Assembly (NCBI GenBank): GCA_019348445.1
Contig: JAHWJK010000079.1
Span: 1 to 7,860 of the forward strand
Source: Actinomycetota bacterium
Lineage (GTDB): Bacteria > Actinomycetota > CADDZG01 > WHSQ01
Direction of reading: 5' to 3'
Length of the DNA stretch: 7,860 bases
Part shown: one piece after another, positions 1 through 5,896 of the stretch
Layout of the letters: each line of letters opens with the position of its first letter
How positions within the stretch are numbered: position 1 is the stretch's first letter
Program-made: the position numbers and the translations under genes
Notes under the pieces: model-generated
Database searches by the model: none
Told to the model about the DNA's origin: nothing
Seen by the model: only the letters and a program-made list of their open reading frames with translations

Positions 1-11
1 CTCGACAACCC

Positions 12-431
12 GTGGAGACTCCTTCTACCCCACCCTCTTCGAAACGCCGCGCGAAGTTCTTCTTCGGCGGTTCGGTCGTGTTCGTAGCCGTATGCGCGCT
101 CCTGTTCTGGTCGATGTCGCGGCCCGGGGCGACGGCGTTCTACATGACGCCAACCGAGCTCCACGAGATGGGAACCACACCGGCCGACGAGGGATTTCGG
201 TTGAACGGCACCGTCGTCCCGGGTTCGATCGAACAGGACGGGCTCACCACGGCGTTCGCGCTCACGGACGGTTCTACGACGATCGACGTCGTGACCGAGG
301 TTGCCGTGCCCGACACGTTCAAGGATCGCTCCGAGGTCGTCGCCCGCGGTTCCTACGACGGCGACACCTTCCATGCCGTCGAGGTCATGGCGAAGTGCCC
401 CTCTAAGTTCAAGGCTCGAGCGGACGCCTAG
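12..431 (+). CDS. ccmE: Cytochrome c maturation heme chaperone CcmE, cysteine-type variant
   Basis: CcmE is a membrane-anchored heme chaperone. It accepts heme covalently from the CcmC side and passes it to CcmF on the outer face of the membrane. The 139-residue product has a short basic cytoplasmic start, one membrane segment at about 15-36, and an OB-fold beta-barrel domain. That domain shows the usual family landmarks: a FYMTPTEL block at about 43-50, RLNGTVVPGS, a DG-rich strand, DTFKDRSEVVARG, and HAVEVMAKCPSKF. The conserved heme-binding His (HxxxY in E. coli) is Cys129 here, and the Tyr position is Phe133. Cys-type CcmE proteins (CxxxY) are known from archaea and Desulfovibrio. The GTG start at 12 gives a normal CcmE N-terminus, but the frame stays open to the window edge, so a slightly earlier start cannot be excluded. 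ccmF follows after 29 bp. Identity is nearly certain; the start is less so. Confidence 0.93.
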   Translation: METPSTPPSSKRRAKFFFGGSVVFVAVCALLFWSMSRPGATAFYMTPTELHEMGTTPADEGFRLNGTVVPGSIEQDGLTTAFALTDGSTTIDVVTEVAVPDTFKDRSEVVARGSYDGDTFHAVEVMAKCPSKFKARADA

Positions 432-449
432 TGCCGGTCCACTAGACAC

Positions 450-457
450 AAGGCAGG
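450..457 (+). promoter_or_regulatory. Ribosome binding site of ccmF
   Basis: A purine-rich stretch, AAGGCAGG, ends three bases before the ATG at 461. It is an imperfect Shine-Dalgarno match. It lies in the 29-bp gap after ccmE, the only real gap inside the seven-gene + strand operon. It supports the ATG at 461 as the ccmF start. Confidence 0.45.
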
Positions 458-460
458 TAG

Positions 461-2464
461 ATGGACATCGTTGCAGCCCTTGGGCGGCCCGCCGTTGTCG
501 TCGCGACCGGCTTCGCCGCGCTCACCGCCGCGTTGTTCGCGTTCGGAACCGCCCGCGCTCGCTACGACCTGCTCGTTGCCGGGCGGCGCGCGTCGATCGC
601 CACTGCGGGTTTCGTCGCGGTTGCGGCCGTCGCCCTGAGCGCCGCACTGTTCGCGCACGATTTCTCGTACGAGTACGTCGCCAACTACTCGTCTCGATCG
701 CTCACCGGGCCGTACACGTTCTCCGCGTTGTGGGGGGGAATGGAGGGGTCGTTGCTGTTCTGGACGTTGCTCCTCGCGGTGTTCGCGGCAGCATCTCTCA
801 GGTCGGCGACGACCAAGGGCATGTCGCCGCGACTGGTCGGCGCCGCGGGGGCCGTGCTCGCCGGGTTGACCCTGTTCTTCCTGGTCTTGCTTGTGATCCC
901 GGCGGATCCTTTCGTGCGCTTGTCTCCGGCGCCCGCCGACGGCAGCGGCTTGAACCCGCTGCTGCAGTCGCCGGGGATGCTGATCCATCCACCATTGCTC
1001 TACACGGGCTTCGTCGGTTTCTCGATCCCGTTCGCGTTCGCGGTCGGTGCGCTGGTGATGAAGCGTCTGGAGGACGTGTGGTTCACGTCGACTAGAAGAT
1101 GGACCCTGCTGGCGTGGTCGGCGCTGTCGATCGGCATCGTGCTCGGTGGCGCGTGGGCATACACCGAGCTCGGCTGGGGCGGTTATTGGGCATGGGATCC
1201 GGTTGAGAACGCGTCGTTCCTCCCGTGGTTGACCGCGACCGCGTATCTGCACTCGGTTGTGATCCAAGAAAAGAGACGGATGTTCAAGATCTGGAACATC
1301 TCGTTGATCTTGATCACCTACATGCTGGCGGTCTTCGGAACCTTCCTGACGCGTTCCGGGATCCTGTCGAGCATCCACACGTTCACGGAGGGACCGATCG
1401 GGAAGTGGTTCCTTCCATTCCTGGCAGCGATGTTGCTCGGAGGCGTCGCCCTCGTGATGTGGAGACTCGATTCGCTGAAGAGTGAGAACCGTTTCGACGC
1501 GGTGATCTCGCGCGAAACCGCTTTCCTTGCCAACAACGTGTTGTTCGTCGTCGCCGCCTTCACGGTGTTGTGGGGGACGATCTATCCGATCGTTGCCGAG
1601 GCCTTGTGGGGGACACGGCTGAGCGTCGGGCCCCCATTCTTCAACCGCGTGTTCGTTCCGATCGCCCTGGCGCTGCTGCTTCTCGCCGGCGTCGGCCCAT
1701 TGATCTCGTGGCGGAGCATGCGCGCGCGAGCGCTAGGTCGCGTCTCGACCGGGCCTGCGCTCGTCGCGGTCGTGCTCGTGGTCGTCCTTGCCATCGCGGG
1801 CATCCGCAGCTGGGGCGCTCTCATCGCGTTCGGCTTGTGCGCGTTCACCGCAGCGAGCATCGTTACCGAGTTCGTGCGCGGCGGCCGCGTCTATAGGAAG
1901 CGCGAGAAGGTCTCGTGGATACCTGCGGTCGGCCGCACGCTGGTACGGAATCGCAGGCGATACGGCGGCTACGTCGTCCATCTGGGCATCGTGTTGATCG
2001 TGCTCGGCGTCGCCGGCGGCGCGTTCCGAACCGAGCGCGACGCGCATCTCTCGCAAGGAGAGTCGTTCCGCGTCGGCGACTACCGCCTCGTTTACGAAGA
2101 TCTCAACGAGTCCCGCAACGACGAGAAACAGATCGCCATCACCAGCATCGGCGTTTTTCGCGACGGCGAGCGCGTCACGACGATGCGGCCGCAACGAAAT
2201 CTCCACTTTGCACAGGAGCAATGGCAGTCCGAGATAGCGATCAGGACTACACCGATCGAAGACCTATACGTCGTCACGACGACGATCGATCCAGACGGCG
2301 CGGCGTCGATCCGCGCGTTCGTCAACCCACTCACGTGGTGGATCTGGGCCGGTGCATTCGTGATGGCCGCAGGGATGGCAATCATCCTCACCGGGCGTGT
2401 CGCGGCCCCCGTTCTCGAACGAAAGAAGGCGCGCGTCGGCGAGGCGATCCCGGTGTCCCGATGA
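461..2464 (+). CDS. ccmF: Heme lyase subunit CcmF
   Basis: CcmF is a polytopic membrane protein of the cytochrome c heme-ligation complex. It takes heme from holo-CcmE and attaches it to the CxxCH site of apocytochrome c outside the membrane. The 667-residue length is close to the E. coli protein (about 650). The WWD heme-handling motif is clear at 239-250 (WGGYWAWDPVEN). The four expected histidines are all present: His176 (IHPPLLYTG) and His306 (SSIHTF) flanking the WWD domain, and His264 and His507 (YGGYVVHLG) as the likely ligands of the stable membrane heme b. Many hydrophobic segments are visible. A soluble beta-rich domain lies at about 522-622, followed by a last membrane segment at about 625-645. 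The gene is intact and ends inside an ATGA overlap with the ccmH-like gene, implying translational coupling. NrfE and CcsA are related, but length, motifs and neighbours fit CcmF. Confidence 0.97.
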   Translation: MDIVAALGRPAVVVATGFAALTAALFAFGTARARYDLLVAGRRASIATAGFVAVAAVALSAALFAHDFSYEYVANYSSRSLTGPYTFSALWGGMEGSLLFWTLLLAVFAAASLRSATTKGMSPRLVGAAGAVLAGLTLFFLVLLVIPADPFVRLSPAPADGSGLNPLLQSPGMLIHPPLLYTGFVGFSIPFAFAVGALVMKRLEDVWFTSTRRWTLLAWSALSIGIVLGGAWAYTELGWGGYWAWDPVENASFLPWLTATAYLHSVVIQEKRRMFKIWNISLILITYMLAVFGTFLTRSGILSSIHTFTEGPIGKWFLPFLAAMLLGGVALVMWRLDSLKSENRFDAVISRETAFLANNVLFVVAAFTVLWGTIYPIVAEALWGTRLSVGPPFFNRVFVPIALALLLLAGVGPLISWRSMRARALGRVSTGPALVAVVLVVVLAIAGIRSWGALIAFGLCAFTAASIVTEFVRGGRVYRKREKVSWIPAVGRTLVRNRRRYGGYVVHLGIVLIVLGVAGGAFRTERDAHLSQGESFRVGDYRLVYEDLNESRNDEKQIAITSIGVFRDGERVTTMRPQRNLHFAQEQWQSEIAIRTTPIEDLYVVTTTIDPDGAASIRAFVNPLTWWIWAGAFVMAAGMAIILTGRVAAPVLERKKARVGEAIPVSR

Positions 2465-2910
2465 AGCTGCCGGCGCTGACGCTCCTGTTGCTGGTCGTCG
2501 CGGCCGGTCCCGCCGCCGCGGCGCCGGAAGACCTTGCGAACGAAGTCTCGGCCGAAGTGATGTCCCCGTACTGCGACGGCGTGACTTTGCACGACTGTCC
2601 GTCGCGCGCGGCGCTCGAGCTGCGCGACCGGATAGAGGGATGGGCGCGCGACGGCTGGAGCAAGTCACAGATCATGGCGGAGCTGGAGCGCGAATTCGGG
2701 CCGGGGATCCACGCAACTCCGCAGGACAAGGAAGGTGTCGCCGCGTGGGTACTTCCCGCCGCAGCGTTACTGGTCGGAGTTGCCGTCGCCGCGGCGTTGG
2801 CTATGCGGTGGACGCGCCGTCGCGGCGCGGAGCAACCCGAACCCGTGGATCCGAGCGACCATGCGCGGGTCGAGCGTGAACTCGCGGCCCTGCGAGAGGA
2901 GACGCCATGA
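2461..2910 (+). CDS. ccmH: CcmH-family protein with a non-canonical CX7C motif
   Basis: CcmH proteins are membrane-anchored thiol proteins that handle the cysteines of apocytochrome c for the CcmF lyase. This 149-residue product has a signal peptide (about 1-20, ending AAAA-APED), a small helical external domain at about 22-90, one membrane segment at about 94-115, and a basic cytosolic tail ending in a short charged helix (VERELAALREE). The family fold is recognisable in LRDRIEGWARDGWSKSQIMAELEREFG at about 53-79, matching the CcmH pattern of a Lys/Ser-Asx helix followed by 'YG'. The usual LRCxxC is absent. The only cysteines are Cys38 and Cys46, in SPYCDGVTLHDCPS, spaced CX7C. I recall similar SPxC...DCPS variants in other uncultured bacterial groups, but cannot check this. 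The ATG overlaps the ccmF stop and the stop overlaps the next ATG. The family call is good; the redox chemistry of this variant is unknown. Confidence 0.82.
   Translation: MKLPALTLLLLVVAAGPAAAAPEDLANEVSAEVMSPYCDGVTLHDCPSRAALELRDRIEGWARDGWSKSQIMAELEREFGPGIHATPQDKEGVAAWVLPAAALLVGVAVAAALAMRWTRRRGAEQPEPVDPSDHARVERELAALREETP
2896..2901 (+). promoter_or_regulatory. Strong Shine-Dalgarno of the CcmI-like gene
   Basis: GAGGAG ends five bases before the ATG at 2907 and lies inside the end of the ccmH-like gene. It is the best ribosome binding site in the operon. It fixes the start of the small zinc-ribbon protein and suggests that protein is made at a substantial level relative to its coupled neighbours. 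Confidence 0.7.
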
Positions 2911-3299
2911 CCGCTGCGATAGTCGTCGCTGTCCTCGCGATCGCCGCGCTCGTTTACGTCGTCGCCCCGCTGGGTCGCCGGGACCACCCGCTCGACGACG
3001 CACCGTCCGAGAACGCCGCGGAAGAAAACAAACGCGTGGCTCTCACCGGGATCCTCGATCTCGAGGAGGAGCGCGATGCCGGCAAGCTGTCAGACGACGA
3101 ATTCGAAGACCTGCGGATCCGATACGAACGTGACGCGATCGCTGCACTGCGGCGGTTGGAGACGACACCGGGCGCCGTTTTGGAAGATCGTCTGGAACGG
3201 GAGATAGCGGACGCGCGAGAAAAACTGCGATGCCGAACCTGCGGAGCGCCACGCGGATCCAGCGCGGCGCGCTGTCCTTCATGCGGATCGTCGTACTGA
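2907..3299 (+). CDS. CcmI-like membrane protein with C-terminal zinc ribbon
   Basis: This small 130-residue protein has one N-terminal membrane segment (about 2-21) followed by Arg residues, which places the rest in the cytoplasm by the positive-inside rule. Residues about 41-85 form a charged helical hairpin (LTGILDLEEERDAGKLSDDEFEDL and on) that strongly resembles the cytosolic loop of CcmI, the apocytochrome c chaperone. The C-terminus is a zinc ribbon with cysteines 109, 112, 123 and 126 (CRTC...CPSC). The large periplasmic TPR domain of proteobacterial CcmI is absent. The gene sits directly after ccmH, where CcmI normally lies, with an ATGA overlap and a strong Shine-Dalgarno. I infer an accessory role in assembling the heme-ligation complex; the zinc ribbon may mediate protein or nucleic acid contact. 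A generic zinc-ribbon membrane protein is the main alternative. Confidence 0.78.
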   Translation: MTAAIVVAVLAIAALVYVVAPLGRRDHPLDDAPSENAAEENKRVALTGILDLEEERDAGKLSDDEFEDLRIRYERDAIAALRRLETTPGAVLEDRLEREIADAREKLRCRTCGAPRGSSAARCPSCGSSY

Positions 3300-4396
3300 G
3301 CTTGCTGGTCGCGCTCGTGAGCGCGGCCCCCGCACAAGCGGCAACCGACGGCGTCATCACCGGTCGCATCGTCAACGAGACGACTGGCAAACCCGCGGCC
3401 GGCGCCGAAGTGATCCTGGGCGGTGCCGACGAGAACGGCTCCCGCCGCATCCGACGGAGCGTCGCGGCCGACGCCGACGGCCGCTACCGCTTCGGAGATC
3501 TGCCGTCGGGTGCAGATTGGCTCTACGTCATCGATGCCGTCTTCGACGGAGGTCGTTTCCCCGGCAGCCCATTCACGTTCCCGCGGCGCGACGAGCCGAG
3601 GCTTCAGACTTCGCTGAAGGTGTGGAACACGTCGACCGACCCACAGGCGATCCTCGTGACGCGCGACGCGATGTTCGTTCTGCCGTCGGAGAACTCAGTA
3701 GGTGTCGTCGAATCCGTCACGGTTCTGAACCACGGCCGCCTCGCCTACGTCGGGCGGGGTGGCGAGGATGGAAGTGCCGAAACGACTTTCGGTTTCGGTC
3801 TTCCTGCGGGGGCCGGGCAGGTTGCGATACAGGACGCGTCGTTCGACGTGCCGGAGCTCGTCGCGACGGATTTCGGTTTCGGCATCACCGTCGCCCTTCC
3901 TCCGGGCAAGTCGACGTTCACGTACTCGTACCAGGTGCCGGCGGACGGAGCTACATACGTCCTTAGTAAGACCGCGCTCTATCCCACCGCGGACCTGCTC
4001 GTGTTTGCGGGTGACCCGCTGTCGCTCGACAGCGATCGGATGCGCGAGTCGGGTACCGAGGTCGTGGGAGGAAAGGTGTATCGGCGGTGGGTCGCGCCCG
4101 GCATGGTCGACGCCGGCGACACCGTGCTCATCCAAGCCGTCGCCGAGGCCGAGATGGCATGGCTGCCGTTCGCGATCGGCGCGGGCGTGCTGCTCGCCCT
4201 CATCTCCGCGGCGTACCTGTTCATGCGACGCCGTCCGCGAACGGCGGAGGTGACTCCGAAGGAAAGCCGCGACGATCTCATCGCCGAGATCGCATCGCTC
4301 GACCTCGCGTACGAAACGGGGGGCGTGCAGAAACAAGAATGGGAGAGCCGGCGCGAACGATTGAAATCGCAGCTCGTCGACCTAGAGAAAACGTGA
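3281..4396 (+). CDS. Secreted, membrane-anchored carboxypeptidase-regulatory-like domain protein with CcmI-like cytosolic tail
   Basis: I do not recognise a named gene here. The start chosen is ATG 3281, because it begins an excellent signal peptide (MRIVVLSLLVALVSAAPAQA, cleavage near 20). An in-frame ATG at 3230 would put 17 polar residues in front of it and is less likely. The 371-residue product has a carboxypeptidase-regulatory-like beta domain at about 24-105 (VITGRIVNETTGKPAAGAEVIL, then DADGRYRFGDLPSG). A second beta-rich region follows at about 110-290, with FGFGLPAG, PPGKSTFTYSYQVP and LYPTADLLVFAGD. One membrane segment lies at 293-315, then RRRPR and a charged helical hairpin at 331-371. 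The external part would face the cytochrome c assembly site. The tail resembles the CcmI hairpin of the preceding protein. The gene overlaps its upstream neighbour by 19 bp and ccmA by GTGA, so co-expression with ccm genes is likely. Its function is unknown; a scaffold or partner for the lyase complex is inference. Confidence 0.85.
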   Translation: MRIVVLSLLVALVSAAPAQAATDGVITGRIVNETTGKPAAGAEVILGGADENGSRRIRRSVAADADGRYRFGDLPSGADWLYVIDAVFDGGRFPGSPFTFPRRDEPRLQTSLKVWNTSTDPQAILVTRDAMFVLPSENSVGVVESVTVLNHGRLAYVGRGGEDGSAETTFGFGLPAGAGQVAIQDASFDVPELVATDFGFGITVALPPGKSTFTYSYQVPADGATYVLSKTALYPTADLLVFAGDPLSLDSDRMRESGTEVVGGKVYRRWVAPGMVDAGDTVLIQAVAEAEMAWLPFAIGAGVLLALISAAYLFMRRRPRTAEVTPKESRDDLIAEIASLDLAYETGGVQKQEWESRRERLKSQLVDLEKT

Positions 4397-5046
4397 TCTC
4401 GCTCGATAACGTCACCGTCGTTTTCGGTCGGACACTCGCTCTCGACCAAGTAAGCGTCGAGATCCCGGAAGGTGTGACCGGCGTGTTCGGCCCCAACGGG
4501 TCGGGAAAATCCACGCTGTTGAAAGCGGTCGCGGGACTGTTGAAGCCGCAACACGGACGCATCGCGATCGACGGCAGCGATCGCCGCGACGAAACCGCGC
4601 GGCGTGCCGTCGGGTATGCCGGTCACGGTTCCGGGCTGTACGGACGGCTTTCGTTGCGCGAGAACCTCGAGCTGTTCGCGTCGCTGTACGGAGCGAGCGC
4701 AGAGCGCGCCGGCACGTTGATCGATCAGCTGGGACTGCGCGAGTTCGCGTCGCGTCCCGTGGCGGAGCTCTCCGCGGGTTCGAAACGTCGCGCTGCCGTC
4801 GCCCGAGCGCTGGTGCACGACCCGGATGTGCTTCTCCTCGACGAACCGTACGCGAACGTCGACGATGAAGCTTCGGAAGCCATCTCTCGCGCCGTCGCAA
4901 CGTGGAAGACCGACGGGAAGACGGCCCTCGTCGCGACACACGGTGCGAAGAAGGTGAAGGCGTATGCCGACGGAGGCATCATCCTGCAGCGTGGACGATT
5001 GATCCGGTCCGGCCGGTATACGAGCGAAGGCTTCACGGCGACATGA
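4393..5046 (+). CDS. ccmA: Heme ABC transporter ATPase CcmA
   Basis: CcmA is the cytoplasmic ATPase that, with CcmB, drives release of holo-CcmE from the CcmC complex. The 217-residue length is typical (E. coli about 205). Walker A is at 33-41 (GPNGSGKST), the ABC signature at 126-133 (LSAGSKRR), Walker B at 146-151 (VLLLDE), the D-loop at about 154-157, and the switch His at 183 (ATHG). The signature has Ser where Gln is usual. The Q-loop region reads GYAGHGSGLYGRLSLREN at about 74-91 with no Gln, a position that seems to vary in CcmA relatives. The start is GTG 4393, overlapping the previous stop as GTGA; upstream in-frame codons only extend into the other gene in another frame. The stop overlaps the ccmB ATG. 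Generic ABC ATPases share these motifs, so the specific name rests on the LSAGxxRR form, the small size and the ccmB neighbour. Confidence 0.94.
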   Translation: MISLDNVTVVFGRTLALDQVSVEIPEGVTGVFGPNGSGKSTLLKAVAGLLKPQHGRIAIDGSDRRDETARRAVGYAGHGSGLYGRLSLRENLELFASLYGASAERAGTLIDQLGLREFASRPVAELSAGSKRRAAVARALVHDPDVLLLDEPYANVDDEASEAISRAVATWKTDGKTALVATHGAKKVKAYADGGIILQRGRLIRSGRYTSEGFTAT

Positions 5047-5777
5047 CCAGCGCGGAGCTCGGCTTCATCGCAAAAACCGCCGCTCTCGCGCGCAAAGACC
5101 TTCGCATCGAGATGCGGGCACGAGAAACGCTCCCGCCGATGCTCGCCTTCGCCTTTGCCGTCACCGTCGTTCTCTCCTTCACTCTCCCCGGAGCTCCGGA
5201 GCTGCACGCGCCACGGGAACTGCCTCCGGTCGGAACCGTTGCTCTTGCGGACGTGGTGGCGGGATTCTTGTGGATCACCGTCTTGTTCGCCGGATTGATC
5301 GGCTTCGCCCGCACCTTCGAGGCGGAGCGAGACGACGACGCCATCGAGAGCCTCTTGCTGGCGCCGATCGACCGCTCGGGTCTGTGGCTGGCGAAAGCGA
5401 TCGCAAACCTCGTTTTCATCGTCGCGATCGAGCTGTTCCTCGTCCCCGCGTTCGCGCTCCTGTTCGGGTTCCGGGTGCTCGACGACATCGGAACGCTCGT
5501 CGGCGTCGTCCTTCTCGTCGACCTCGGCTTCGTCGCGACGGGAACGCTGTTCTCGGCGCTCGCGGCACAGACGCGGAGCCGTGAACTGATGCTTCCGATC
5601 CTGGCCCTGCCGGCATTGGTCCCGGTCTTCCTCGGAGCCGTGGAACTGTCATCCGACCTGTTCGTAGGACGCGGCCTCGCAGGCGATGGTTCGGCCGGAT
5701 GGCTGGCGATACTCGGGGTCTACGACGTGGCGGCGATAGCAGTCTCGGTGATGGCCTTCGAATACGCACTCGACTAA
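5043..5777 (+). CDS. ccmB: Heme ABC transporter permease CcmB
   Basis: CcmB is the membrane subunit paired with CcmA. The 244-residue product has about six hydrophobic segments (roughly 33-50, 71-91, 117-142, 148-172, 184-203 and 220-241). The family signature after the second segment is present: FEAERDDDAIESLLLAPIDR at 92-111, which corresponds to the F..D...G.LE.LLL.P stretch thought to contact the ATPase. The N-terminus has the usual cytoplasmic KDLRIEMRARE helix. The ATG overlaps the ccmA stop (ATGA). A modest Shine-Dalgarno-like GAAGG lies 12 bases upstream, and translational coupling probably supplies most initiation. It is the last gene of the + strand block and is followed by a long inverted repeat. 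In many bacteria ccmC follows directly; here an opposing gene intervenes. Slightly longer than E. coli CcmB (220), with no visible defect. Confidence 0.95.
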   Translation: MTSAELGFIAKTAALARKDLRIEMRARETLPPMLAFAFAVTVVLSFTLPGAPELHAPRELPPVGTVALADVVAGFLWITVLFAGLIGFARTFEAERDDDAIESLLLAPIDRSGLWLAKAIANLVFIVAIELFLVPAFALLFGFRVLDDIGTLVGVVLLVDLGFVATGTLFSALAAQTRSRELMLPILALPALVPVFLGAVELSSDLFVGRGLAGDGSAGWLAILGVYDVAAIAVSVMAFEYALD

Positions 5778-5789
5778 ACCACTTCAGCC

Positions 5790-5896
5790 GCGGCGACCGG
5801 CGGACGAAAACCCCGCCGCCGAGCGAGTTCCGCAGCGAGCGAAGCGAGCGAGGACTGTCTGAGCGAACGGCGTGGGTTTTCGGCGGACGGCGCCGC
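5790..5896. terminator. Long imperfect inverted repeat, probable bidirectional terminator between convergent genes
   Basis: The spacer between ccmB and the opposing oxidoreductase gene is almost filled by a foldable structure. The core arms are CGAAAACCCCGCCG (5805-5818) and CGGCGTGGGTTTTCG (5868-5882), complementary apart from one inserted base. Outer GCGGCG (5790-5795) and CGCCGC (5891-5896) could extend the stem with mismatches. T-runs occur on both strands (5877-5880 on +, opposite 5807-5810 on -), as a two-way terminator requires, although they are short and inside the stem. The roughly 50-nt loop holds repeated GAGCGA units. The right end touches the stop codon of the - strand gene. A REP-like mobile or dispersed element is an alternative. 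Confidence 0.6.
5834..5851. repeat. Tandem 9-bp repeat in the loop of the inverted repeat
   Basis: AGCGAGCGA is repeated twice without a gap. GAGCGA occurs four times in the surrounding loop (5821, 5837, 5846 and 5861). The sequence is non-coding and purine-rich on the + strand. It may be part of a dispersed intergenic element; copies elsewhere in the genome would decide this. Confidence 0.6.

Noticed and set aside
428..1378. Long open frame on the - strand opposite ccmF (316 codons)
   Set aside because: The translation is rich in Arg, Glu and Gln with no domain pattern, and it lies entirely over the well-supported ccmF. It is a typical shadow frame in GC-rich DNA.
1915..2460. Upstream extension of the ccmH-like frame into ccmF
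   Set aside because: The extension is Arg-rich shadow sequence. The ATG at 2461 starts a clear signal peptide and overlaps the ccmF stop.
3230..3280. Earlier ATG for the beta-domain membrane protein
   Set aside because: It adds 17 polar residues before a perfect signal peptide and lengthens the overlap with the zinc-ribbon gene. ATG 3281 explains the sequence better.
4087..4392. Upstream extension of the ccmA frame
   Set aside because: The added residues are Arg/His-rich shadow of the preceding gene. CcmA begins naturally at the GTG at 4393 just before the first beta strand.
5821..5866. CRISPR-like repeats suggested by recurring GAGCGA
   Set aside because: The repeats are too short and irregularly spaced, with no spacers of uniform length. 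They lie in the loop of an inverted repeat.
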